Assembly (NCBI GenBank): GCA_024114885.1 | Contig: CP099425.1 | Location: 1,364,001-1,428,000, forward strand | DNA length: 64,000 nucleotides | Origin: Septoria linicola | Taxonomy: Eukaryota; Ascomycota; Dothideomycetes; Mycosphaerellales; Mycosphaerellaceae | Reading direction: 5' to 3' | Part shown: piece after piece, positions 33,900 to 44,325 of the stretch | Numbering within the stretch: the first letter of the stretch is position 1 | Layout: every line of letters starts with the position of its first letter | Notes under the pieces: model-generated | Told to the model about the DNA's origin: nothing | Seen by the model: only the letters and a program-made list of their open reading frames with translations | Database searches by the model: none | Position numbers and translations under genes: made by a program

Positions 33900-36800
33900 A
33901 TGAATCCGTCGCAGCCCGTGTCGTCGCACCTGCAGAATGTGAGCTTTGGCTACTTGTCTGCAGCGGACATTCGAGCATTGTCGGCCAAAAGAATCACCTC
34001 GACTGTCACTTTTGATACACTGCTCAATCCTGTGCCTGGCGGTCTGTACAGCGCAGAGTTGGGTCAATTTGGCGACAACGCATGCGCAACATGTGGCTTG
34101 AAAAGTCCCCAATGTCCTGGCCATCCGGGTCACATCGAGCTGCCAGTGCCATGCTACCACCCAACATTCATGGACCAAGTGCTGAAGCTGCTGCGGGCTT
34201 CATGCACTTACTGCGGCAAGCTGAAGCTGAAGAGGATTCAGGTCACTCGATACATCTGCAAGCTGCGACTGGTGCGCTACGGCTTGCTGAAGGAACTGAG
34301 TGAGCTGGACGAGATTGAGCATCAGATCACGAAGACACCTCTGGAAGCGAATCCTGGATCGGACGAGGACGAGTCGGACGGAGATGCAGACTCCAAGCAC
34401 ATTCAGGCGCAACTGGAGCAATGGACGAATCGAACGCTCAAATTGGCCAGGAAGGAAGGCCGCATATCAGACCACAAGAGTGAAGCTACAAGCCAGGCGC
34501 GCAAGGCTATCATTTCAGATTTCATGCAGGAAATCACAAAGAGTAAAAAGTGCGGCAGCTGTGGCGGTATCGGTCATAAATATCGTAAGGATCGATTGGT
34601 CAAAATTTTCAAGGCACCTTTGAGCGAGAAGGATGCTGTGGCCATGGTACAGGCTGGCCTGAGAACGAAAGACCCGATGGTCGAGATCAGACGCAAACTC
34701 CGAGCTGAGCAGAACAGGAAGAGGAAGAGGGACGAGGATGAAGGAGTGGCAGATATGGACAACACTTCAGAAGAGGAAGGAGACGATGTTAATATGGACG
34801 AGTCTGAGGGCGAGCCAGAGATTGTGGGCGGTGTAGTACTTGACGATGCCATGGAGACCGCGGCGACGAAGAAGAAGGCAAAAGCCAGCGCGGAGCAAGA
34901 GTACCTGAATCCACAACGCGTGCATGCACACATACAGCAGCTATTCGACAGCGATGCGGAGGTGCTGAGCCTAGTCTATGGACGCGATCTGCGACGAGAC
35001 GGCCCTCTGTCAGCGGACATGTTCTTCGTCAAGGCTATCCTGGTACCTCCGAACCAGTACCGTCCAGAAGCGAAGACGGATGCAAACTCGATATCGGAGG
35101 CGCAAGAAAACCGACATTACAGGGACATCCTCACAGAGTGTGATCAAATATCAGAAGTGCAGCGCGAGCTGACGGGACACAAGCCTGCTCAACAGCGCTA
35201 CCGAGAACGCACCTATCTGGACCTCGAGAGGCGATGGCTCGCGCTTCAAGAGTGTGTCAACAGCTTGGTCGACAAGAATTTGGCACCTGTATCTGGACGT
35301 GCGGCAACGCAAGTGCCCGATGGTGTCAAGCAGAAGCTCGAGAAGAAGGAGGGCATGTTCCGGAAGTACATGATGGGAAAGCGCGTCAACTTTGCCGCAC
35401 GAACTGTCATTTCACCAGACCCCAACATTGAGACGAACGAGATTGGTGTGCCGCCAGTGTTTGCCGTCAAGCTTACATACCCGGAGCCCGTGACACAATG
35501 GAACATTGAAGAGCTGCAATTGGCTGTGCGAAATGGACCTTATATCTGGCCTGGAGCAGTTGCGATTGAGAGTGAGAATGGTTCAGTTGTGAAGCTGGAG
35601 CGAAAGAATGCTGAAGAGCGAACGGCCCTGGCCAATTCTCTTCTTGCACCGTCGACTTCCGGCAGCCTCCAGGGCACTCGCCCCAAAAAAGTGCATCGCC
35701 ATCTGAACAATGGCGATATTGTCATCATGAATAGACAACCTACACTCCACAAGCCATCTATGATGTGTCATCGCGCAAGGGTGCTGCCAGGAGAAAAGAC
35801 GCTGCGCATGCACTACGCCAACTGCAATACGTACAATGCCGATTTCGACGGAGACGAGATGAATATGCACTTTCCACAGAATGAATTGGCACGAGCCGAA
35901 GCTTTGTCGATAGCGGACACTGACCATCAGTACATTTCGGCCACTGCAGGTAATCCACTACGAGGTCTGATTCAGGATCATATCTCCATGTCGGTCTGGC
36001 TTTGCAACCGAGACATGTTCTTCGAACGTGGCGACTACATGAACCTACTCTATGCAGCGCTACGCCCTGAGGACGGACACTGCGTCAACGGCCGAATGGA
36101 AACCCTCCCACCCGCGATCATCAAGCCTAAGCCTTTGTGGACCGGCAAACAGGTCATTAGTAGTGTGCTGAAAAACCTGACGCCTCATGGTGCTCAGGGT
36201 CTAACATTGAACAGCAAGAGTACCACAGATGAGACCATGTGGGGACCTGGCGGTAAGGGAGAAGCTGCAGTGATTTTCAAAGATGGCGAGCTCGTTCAAG
36301 GCATTCTCGACAAGAAGCAGATCGGACCCTCATCTGGTGGCTTCGTCAATGCTGTGTACGAAGCGTACGGGCATACCATTGCTGGCAGGCTACTCAGTGT
36401 GCTCGGAAGACTGTTGACGAAGCTCGAACACATGCGTGCCTTTTCTTGTGGTGTTGAAGATGTCATTTTCACGCGCTCGGGAGAAGTGAGTCGACGCAAA
36501 GCTTTGTCCGGCGCTGAGACTGTCGGTTTGTCGGTGTCTGCGAAGTACGTGACACTGGATGCCCAAAAGCCCAAGAGCGACGACAAAGAACTGCGACGTA
36601 GACTCGAGGATGTCCTGCGTGATGACTCCAAGCTTCACACACTGGATTCGCTGATGAACGGCGAGACTGGAAAACTCAGTAGCGAAGTCTCCAATGCTTG
36701 CATGCCCGCCGGACTGTCCAAGCCTTTCCCGAAGAACCAAATGCAGACCATGACAATGTCAGGTGCTAAGGGATCAAAAGTCAACGCCAACCTCATTTCT

Positions 36801-39035
36801 TGTAATCTTGGTCAGCAAGTCTTGGAAGGTCGCCGTGTACCTGTCATGGTCAGTGGAAAGACACTTCCCTGCTTCAAGCCATTCGAGACGAGTGTTCGCG
36901 CTGGTGGCTACATCGTTGACCGCTTCTTGACTGGAATCCGACCGCAAGAATACTTCTTCCACGCCATGGCTGGAAGAGAAGGTTTGATCGATACCGCTGT
37001 TAAGACGTCCCGATCCGGATACCTGCAGCGCTGTCTGATCAAGGGTATGGAGGGTCTCCGTGTTGAGTACGACAGCTCCGTGCGAAACACGGAAGATGGC
37101 AGTGTGGTACAGTTCCTCTACGGAGAAGATGGCCTCGACATTGGCAAGGCAAAGTACATGAACGACTTCAAGTTCACTGCAGAAAACTATCTTTCCCTGT
37201 TCCATTCCATGAACATGGGTGAAGCTTTTGGCACCTTGGTCAGCGAGGACGCAAAAGAAGCCAACAAGGCTGCAGAGAAGAAGTTCCGAAAGTCTGGTGA
37301 TCTGGGCGCATCTGATCCTGCATTAGCACGCTATCCTCCTGCGAGACATATTGGTAGTGTCAGTGAAAAGATTCTCAACGACTCACGAGACTGGGTCGAC
37401 AAGAACGAACAACGCTTGATCAAGGATAAGAAGAAGAACATCGAAGGCACAGTGTCGAAGAAAAACTTCAACCACATTCTGGACGTGCGATACATGAAGT
37501 CTGTTGTTGAGGCTGGCGAAGCTGTAGGCGTTGTGGCAGGCCAATCGGTTGGCGAGCCTTCGACACAAATGACGCTCAACACCTTCCATTTGGCAGGACA
37601 TTCGGCGAAGAACGTCACGCTTGGTATCCCTCGTCTACGAGAAATTGTCATGACTGCAGCCAGCAAGATCTCGACGCCTCAAATGACACTTCGTATGGGT
37701 AATGGCACTTCTGTAGAAGAAGCAAAGAAGTTTGCCAAGGGCATTTCGAAGCTCACACTTGCGGAGATCGTGGACAAGGTCACCGTGTCGGAGACCATCG
37801 ACAGAGGCGTTGCGTATGCTGAAGCCAAGAAATATGAGATCCGTCTCGACTTCTTTCCAAGTGAAGAGTACAAGAAGGAGTATGCTATCACGATTGGTGA
37901 TGTCGTGCACACCGTTGAGCGACAGTTGCTGGAGTGGTTGCAGGCCAAGACGAGGAAAGAGCTCAAGAAGTCTGGCGGCATGAACACAATCAAAGCTATT
38001 GAAAAGGCCATGGCTGCGGAAGTGGGCGAATCTGCTGGTGCCATTGAGCAAGATCGTGCGCAACCTCAAGCAGATCGTGAGGGCGGCGACGACGATTCAG
38101 ATGGCGAAGGTGATGACGATGCTACGCGCGACAAGGCCAAGAGCAACAAGAACCAGGGTGGCTATGACGATCATGAAGATGACGAAGAAGCTGCCATCAG
38201 GAATCGCAACGCCACGCCGGAGCCACAAGATCACGACGACGAAGGCTACCGTTCATCAAGATCCTCATCCCCCGAATCCGATGACGAGGACAGGACTATC
38301 GCACAGCGGTCCCGCAAGACCACAGCAGCAGCCCGCGAAGCACGCATCAAAGGCAACGAGCTGACCTCCGACGTCTCCCAATTCAGCTTCGACGACAAGA
38401 CCGGCGCCCACTGCACCTTCACCCTCGAATACGACTCCTCAACCGCCAAAATCCTCATGCTCGCCCTCGTCGAAGAAGGGCTCCACGAGTCCCCCATCCA
38501 AAGCGTCAAAGGCATCAAAAACGCCGCCGTCGACGAAACCTCGGACAAAAAGCCCGGCAGCGAAAACGAACCGCCCGTCGTGCTGACCTCCGGCGTCAAT
38601 ATTCGGGCCATGTGGGACTACCAGCACATTCTCAACCCGCACTACATCTACACCAACTCCTGCTTCGACATCTTCCTCAACTACGGCGTCGAAGCCGGTC
38701 GCGCGGCTATCGTGCGGGAATTACAAGGTGTCTTTGGCGGTCACGGAATCAGCGTCGACCCCAGACATCTCATGCTCATTGCCGATTACATGACGCGTGG
38801 TGGTGGATATCAAGCTTTCTCGCGAATGGGATACAGAAGTAATGTCAGTCCGTTTATGAAGATGAGTTTTGAGACTACGTTGGGTTTTTTGAAGGATGCG
38901 GTTATGAATGGTGAAGGGGATGATTTGGAGGGGCCGAGTGCGAAGATTGTGGTGGGGAACGTTAATCGGATGGGGACGGGGGGGTGTGATGTTTTTATGC
39001 CGGTGAGGAATGCGGAGGTGCTTGGGGATGGGGAG

Positions 39036-39069
<34 letters not shown>

Positions 39070-39122
39070 TTGATGTGGTTGAGGAGGTGGAAGGGGATGG
39101 GGATGTTGAGATGGAGGGTTAG
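33900..39122 (+). CDS. RPA190: RNA polymerase I largest subunit
   Basis: This is the catalytic beta'-like subunit that transcribes ribosomal RNA in the nucleolus. An uninterrupted ORF encodes 1740 residues. The clamp zinc site CATCGLKSPQCPGHPGH lies near residue 62 and a second site (CTYCGK, then CGSCGG) follows. The magnesium-binding active-site motif NADFDGDEMNMHFPQ lies at about residues 646-660. The trigger loop/bridge helix region carries GREGLIDTAVKTSRSGYLQR near 1023. VAGQSVGEPSTQMTLNTFH, near 1210, is typical of the largest subunits. An acidic insertion with DDEDRTIAQRSRK (about 1390-1480) and the C-terminal poly-Glu tail are Pol I-like. Base composition changes sharply near the 3' end: the sense strand is C-rich at about 38300-38700 and G-rich after 38830. 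Confidence 0.97.
39033..39075 (+). repeat. GAG/GAA trinucleotide repeat coding poly-Glu
   Basis: A run of GAG and GAA codons near the 3' end of RPA190 encodes the acidic tail. It is a coding microsatellite in the G-rich final segment. Confidence 0.8.
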
Positions 39123-39500
39123 AGATGGTGGGGAGACTTGTTGGCGTTAGACTGGCATGGTGGGGATCTGCATGTGTTACTCTGAGGAAAGGGCAGAAAC
39201 TACGTACTGTATTAAAAACACATCTTGTGCGCCTTCATCCAAATGTTCCTCGTGAAGATGGGAAAACTGCATCTCCTCCACGGGGTATGCCGCCACTTTG
39301 TGGAGTAGCGCAACAACATATGGCAGCTTGGAGTGAAGCTTTCATGAGTTACTCCATCAAGTTGCACCAGCGGTGGGCAAGTCCGGAGGAGTTTGGCTCC
39401 ATAATTCTGTACTGCCATATCAAACATACACAGTAACTGTATATTCCATTCGTAGATTAGTCCGTGACGCTCAAGTTGTTGTCAACTCAGTCGCCCTCGC
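39123..39500. other. RPA190 3' flank
   Basis: A small ORF at 39125-39436 has no domain. Nothing else is recognised. Confidence 0.5.
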
Positions 39501-40221
39501 GTGTCAATCAGAATGTACATCCTCCTCCTCGCCCTCACCTGTCTCGCCCTAACAGCACTCTACATCACCTACCAACGCCACTTTCACCCCCTCGCATCCT
39601 ACCCAGGACCCTTCTGGGCTTCACTCACAGACTTCTGGAACGCCTATCAATTCCGCTCAGGACAACATCCTTACACCTTAAATGCTCTTCATGAGCAATA
39701 CGGCCCTGTAGTGCTGATATGGACCCAACCGCCTCAGTTTCGTTTCCGAAGATGCAGTCAATACAATTTTCGTCAAAGGCGGGAAATCATGCCCAAGACG
39801 GAGGTTTACGATACGTTTGGGAGTAGACAGTTTCCGAATTTGTTTAATCAGACGGATATGGGGGAGCATGCGAAGAGGAGGAGGTATTTGTTGAAGAACT
39901 TTTCATCGCTGGCTGTGGAGAAGGTGGAGGGGAACGGTGGATGGGTATATTGATGTGTTGAGGAGGAAGATTCGGGGGTATAGCGAGAGGGGAGAAGTGT
40001 TTGATTTGAAGAAGCAGATATACTTGCTTTGCTGTGATGTGATGGCGTTGTTGATGCTGGGGCAGGATTTGGTGTTCAAGAGAGTGGGCGGGTGGATCGC
40101 TTGCCGGATGACCATCGTTGGGTGCATTGGGGGATTCAGCTTGGATCGACGCCTGCGGGACAGTCGGTGTTCCTGGCGGCGTTGTGTGACATTATTGCTG
40201 TGGTATTACAAGAGATTGTAG
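39501..40221 (+). pseudogene. Truncated, frameshifted cytochrome P450 relic
   Basis: The first 75 codons encode a normal P450 start: an N-terminal membrane anchor (MYILLLALTCLALTALYIT), the PGPFWASLTDFWNAY proline-rich hinge and HEQYGPVV. Thereafter the frame is broken repeatedly. The peptide LSFVSEDAVNTIFVKGG, which must follow, is in frame +1 (39733-39786). The original frame returns with MPKTEVYDTFG and NLFNQTDMGEHAKRRRYLL, and another shift near 39930 leads to GYIDVLRRKI. A final shift near 40085 precedes RWVHWGIQLGSTP. The ExxR helix and the Cys heme-ligand loop are absent, because the sequence ends before the VTC4 promoter. This is a dead gene cut to about its N-terminal 40-45%. The intact ancestor was most like microsomal fungal P450s of secondary metabolism or detoxification. 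Confidence 0.85.
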
Positions 40222-40452
40222 TGAGTGAGTGAGGGAGTTGCAGCCGGAGAAGGCTTATCGTCAGTGGCAGGCACCGTACGTAGACAAGAATGTCGTGGTC
40301 GATGTGTGGCAGTTGATTGGTAGAAAGTTGACAAGCTTTGGCATTGTGAAGAAGAAGAAGAGTGTCGGAGCTGTCTGGTCTGCATATACTGTACATTGAC
40401 CTTCACATATAGTTCTACCACGGCCAGAACCACAGCATCGCAGGCCGCCGTC

Positions 40453-43006
40453 ATGAGGTTCGTCTCTCCATTCTCTATTCCCCGACCATCGTTGCGGGGC
40501 AGCAAGCTCTTCCACCGTCAATAATGTCAACAAACTAATGCGTCATGTCTGCTGCGCAGATTCGGACAGCAGCTGCGCAGCTCGCTGATCAAGGATTGGT
40601 ACTACTACTACATCCAGTACGACGACCTGAAAAAGAGCCTGCGCACCGACTTTGAGCACACGCCGCTGGTGCAGCAGGGCCACCAGAAAAAGAAGAAGCC
40701 ATGGTCCGAGGAGGACGAGCGGCGCTTTGTGAACCAGCTCGAGCAGGAGCTGGACAAGGTCTTCACCTTCCAGAAGGTCAAGAGCCAGGAGATGATCCGC
40801 CGCATCAAGGCCAGCGAGAAGGAAGTCAACGAGGTCATTGGCCGCGCCGATGCTGCGAAGCATGGCGACGACCGTGCCCGGCAGAATGCTCCCTCCGAGG
40901 ACGAGTTTTTGTTGCTGGAGGAGGACTTGTCGGACATTATTGCAGACGTGCACGATCTCGCCAAGTTCACCCAGCTGAACTACACGGGCTTCCAGAAGAT
41001 CATCAAGAAGCACGACAAAGCCACCCACTGGCACCTGAGGCCTGTCTTTGCCGCTCGACTCAACGCACGACCCTTCTTCAAGGACGACTATGACGGAACG
41101 GTTGTCAATCTCTCCCGCCTCTACGACCAAGTGCGGACGAGAGGCCAGCCGGTGCAAGGTGACTCGGCTGCTGGCGAGAAGCAGCAGAACTTTGTGCGCC
41201 AGACCACAAAGTACTGGGTGCATCCAGACAACATCACCGAGCTCAAGCTCATCATCCTCAAGCATCTTCCCGTGCTGGTCTTCAACCCGAGCAAGGAGTT
41301 TGAAAAGAAGGACTCGGCCATTTCCTCCATCTACTACGACAACCCGGACACGTGGGAGCTATACGAAGGACGTCTGAAGAAGACCGAGGGCGCCGAGGCC
41401 ATCCGTATGCGATGGTATGGAGGCATGGATGTCGACACCATCTTCGTTGAGAGGAAGACGCACCGAGAAGATTGGACAGGCGAGAAGTCGGTCAAGGCAC
41501 GATTCTCCACCAAGGAGAAGAACATGGATGCCTACTTGAAAGGGGACATGACGACAGAGCAGATCTTTGAGAAGATGCGAAGAGATGGCAAGAAGAGCGA
41601 GAAAGAGATCAACGATCTGGAACAATTGGCAAAGGAGATTCAGTTCCGCGTCATTGACCGAAAGCTGGTTCCAGTGTGTCGGTCCTTTTACAACCGTACC
41701 GCCTTCCAGCTGCCGGGAGACGCTCGTGTACGTGTGTCTCTCGACACTGAGCTCTCCATGATCCGAGAAGATAACCTTGACGGACGGAAGCGAGCTGGCG
41801 ACCACTGGCGACGAATGGACATCGGCATCGACTACCCTTTCAACCAGCTACCGGCCGAGGACATTGAGCGCTTCCCGTACGGTGTGCTTGAAGTCAAGCT
41901 GCAGACAGCAGCTGGTCAGGAGCCGCCCGAGTGGATCCGAGAGTTGACTGCTTCTCATCTAGTAGAAGCCGTGCCAAAGTTCTCCAAGTTCATCCACGGC
42001 TGTGCTACACTCTTCCCCACGCGGATCGACCTCCTTCCCTTCTGGTACCCGCAGATGGACGTTGACATCCGTAAGCCTGTCAGCCACAAATTTGGCATTG
42101 AGCGACCAGGCCAAAGTACCGATGTGAGCACGAGCGCAGCCATGGACGATGATACGGACGACGATCTTGAAGATGATGACAGAACCTTGCAAGAGGAGGA
42201 TGAGAATCAGCAAAGACTGCGCGCAGCCCGCGACGCACTCGAGCGCCATGAAGAAGATCGCCATCTCTTTGCAAATGGCGACGCTGATCCCAACGTCCTC
42301 GATGAAGAGGAACGCATGGCTCACAAGCCGCTGGTCTCCATCGACGACGACTACCCATTGTATGATTCGGACGATGAAGAGGAAGCGCTGGAAGAAGCCA
42401 AGCAAAAGGGCGGCTGGAGCTATCGCTGGAAGCTGACTAAGAGCTACGCCAGTATTGCGGGAGATAAGCTGCTCTATGCTCTCAAGCGCGCGACTCCCTT
42501 CCCACAACCCACGCAAATCCCAGCTCGAGAAGGGCGACTCGGGATACCTGGAGGTGCCGCAGTGTCAGAAAAGCGATTCAAGGCTCCCAAGGGCAAGAAG
42601 ATTCACGTTCCTGTCCGTGTGGAGCCCAAGGTGTCTTTCGCTGCTGAGCGAACATTCTTGGCCTGGGTCAGTTGTTCTGTCCCGTCTCGAATACCTTGAC
42701 TGACTCTTTGCACAGCTCGAATTCTCCATCATCCTCGGCTCCATCGCCGCTACCCTGCTCAACTTCGGTGATAACGTCTCCCTAGCTGCAGCCATCGCCT
42801 TCACCGTTACAGCCATCGTCGCTTTATTCTACAGCATGGCCATATTCTTATGGCGTGTTGACAGGATAAAGCAAAGGAAAGCAGTCAGCTACCACGATAA
42901 ATGGGGTCCTTCGATCCTCTGCCTAGCCCTGATGGCTTGTGTAGCGGTTGCTGTTGGTTTTCGATTTGCAAAAGGCGGCGAGGGCGATTTGCGAGGGCGG
43001 CATTGA
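40453..43006 (+). CDS. VTC4: Vacuolar transporter chaperone 4, polyphosphate polymerase
   Basis: VTC4 makes polyphosphate from ATP and feeds it into the vacuole. The first exon is only five bases (ATGAG, 40453-40457). A 102 bp intron with a GTTCGT donor follows, then exon 2 (40560-42666) and exon 3 (42716-43006), giving 800 residues. The SPX domain (1-160) begins MRFGQQLRSSLIKDWYYYY and senses inositol pyrophosphates. In the tunnel domain, Arg273, Arg284, Arg286 and Lys301 (GRLKKTEGAEAIRMRW ... VERKTH) have exactly the spacing of the catalytic residues known in yeast Vtc4, so this is the catalytic subunit rather than Vtc2/3. An acidic linker lies at about 545-640. The C-terminal VTC/DUF202 domain (about 705-795) has three membrane helices, encoded by exon 3. 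Confidence 0.94.
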
Positions 43007-43458
43007 AGCATTGCGGAGAAGTAGCATGTCTGTTTGTATATAGGTACACATGGAGGTGGTTGGAGGTATGTACAGTACGAGAAGCACATACGCCCAGGTC
43101 CATATCCGGACCCAGACGCGCAAACAGACGTATAGCTACGCTACAAATCATTTTCCACTCTCGGCTGTCGTGTACGAAGACAGAGACGAGCAAGCTCACC
43201 TCTCCACGTGGCGTCAGCTCATCGCGTGCTCCGCCAGCCACACCATCGTTTGATCATAAGAGCTCCCAAAGAGAATATCAGGCCATGCAAAACTTCAACG
43301 CCTCCTGCAAGCCATGTACTGCATATGATGAGGTTCGAGAACGGTCCGTGACCTGTGCATCCCATACAAGACCTCTCGTTTCTGCTACCCATCTCTCAGC
43401 CACCGACCACTAAGCTCGATCACAACACATCAACACCCTCTCGACCTCCCGCAGTCAA
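43007..43458. other. VTC4 3' flank, nothing recognised
   Basis: Short ORFs only. The end of the segment becomes strongly C-rich, leading into the Hcp-like relic. Confidence 0.5.
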
Positions 43459-44116
43459 CATGACAACATACATAAAGTACGCTACAATCACCACCACCTT
43501 CACCCCAACCCACCTCACCACATACCAACAATAGCCTTCCTCCTCTCAAGACCAAATCACCGATCCCTCCAACGTGAAACTCTTCACAAACAAACCCCCT
43601 CCCCCTCTCAACCTCCACAACCACGCCCTTTGACCAATCCACCTCGCAGCTCCTCTCCGGCGGCGGCGTCGCCATTACCTCCTGGTCCCTCGGCTTCGAG
43701 AACCCCGTGACCATGCAAGCTGGCCGCGGTCCCACTGCGACCAAACTCTCCGCCAGTCCGCTCCAGATCACGAGACCATTCGATCAGTGCTCCCCAGCGC
43801 TGTTTAGGATCATGGCCAAAGCGCCGTTGACGGGAGGGGGGGGGGGGGGGGCGGCTTGTGTTGGTCAATTGTCGGAATGCGTATGGAGGTGCGGCAGGAG
43901 CAGGAGTCAATCAGATTGTGAGTCTGTGGACTGTTTAGCAATGTTTTGCTTGCGAGTCAGCACGTCTCGTCGGCGGGCGAGGATGGTTTGGTGAGTGAGA
44001 GTTTGGGGTTTGTGTATGGGAAAGTGCAGGTTGCGTATCAGCCGGTGGATGGGGGTGGGAGGCCGATGGGGGTGACGCAGGCGGGGTGAGATTTGGTGAC
44101 GAATGTTGGTACTTGA
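43459..44116 (+). pseudogene. Broken Hcp-like gene (bacterial type VI secretion tube protein family)
   Basis: Three consecutive segments, in three frames, follow the order of the Hcp family (PF05638). Segment 1 (about 43629-43835) holds the ITSWSLGFENP strand, the AGRGPTATKLS turn and ITRPFDQCSPALF. Segment 2 (43855-43938) holds VNQIVSLWTV. Segment 3 (43945-44116) holds SSAGEDGLVSESLGF and YGKVQVAYQPVDGGG. A run of sixteen G (43836-43851) separates segments 1 and 2, and a second frameshift near 43940 separates 2 and 3. A TGA at 44087 stands where the family has the Trp of its GWD motif. Together the segments span about 160 codons, the usual Hcp length. The start is unclear; ATG at 43459 (MTTYIK) with an intron is one option. 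The gene looks dead, although homopolymer error could explain the first frameshift. Presence in a fungal genome suggests old transfer from bacteria or a fungal Hcp-fold family. Confidence 0.55.
43836..43851 (+). repeat. G16 homopolymer
   Basis: Sixteen consecutive G inside the Hcp-like relic. Runs this long are prone to replication slippage and to sequencing error. Confidence 0.9.
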
Positions 44117-44325
44117 GGAGAAGAGAGAAGAGGAGAGGGAGTACGGTGATTCTTTGAGAATTATTCTTGTCTTTTCTGGGCTGATTTTGCTAGAAAATGC
44201 CAATTCATGTGTACCGCTTAGCAGACGACTGATTATTGTTATCGCTCAAACGCTCGAGACCTTAACGCCAGTGAGGTGCAACAATACGCACCCTCATGTA
44301 ACAAGCGCCTTCCTGTATATTGGGT

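Noticed and set aside
43921..43941. GTGAGT...TTTAG as a mini-intron in the Hcp-like relic
   Set aside because: It would be about 20 bp, too short to splice, and would not correct the frame.
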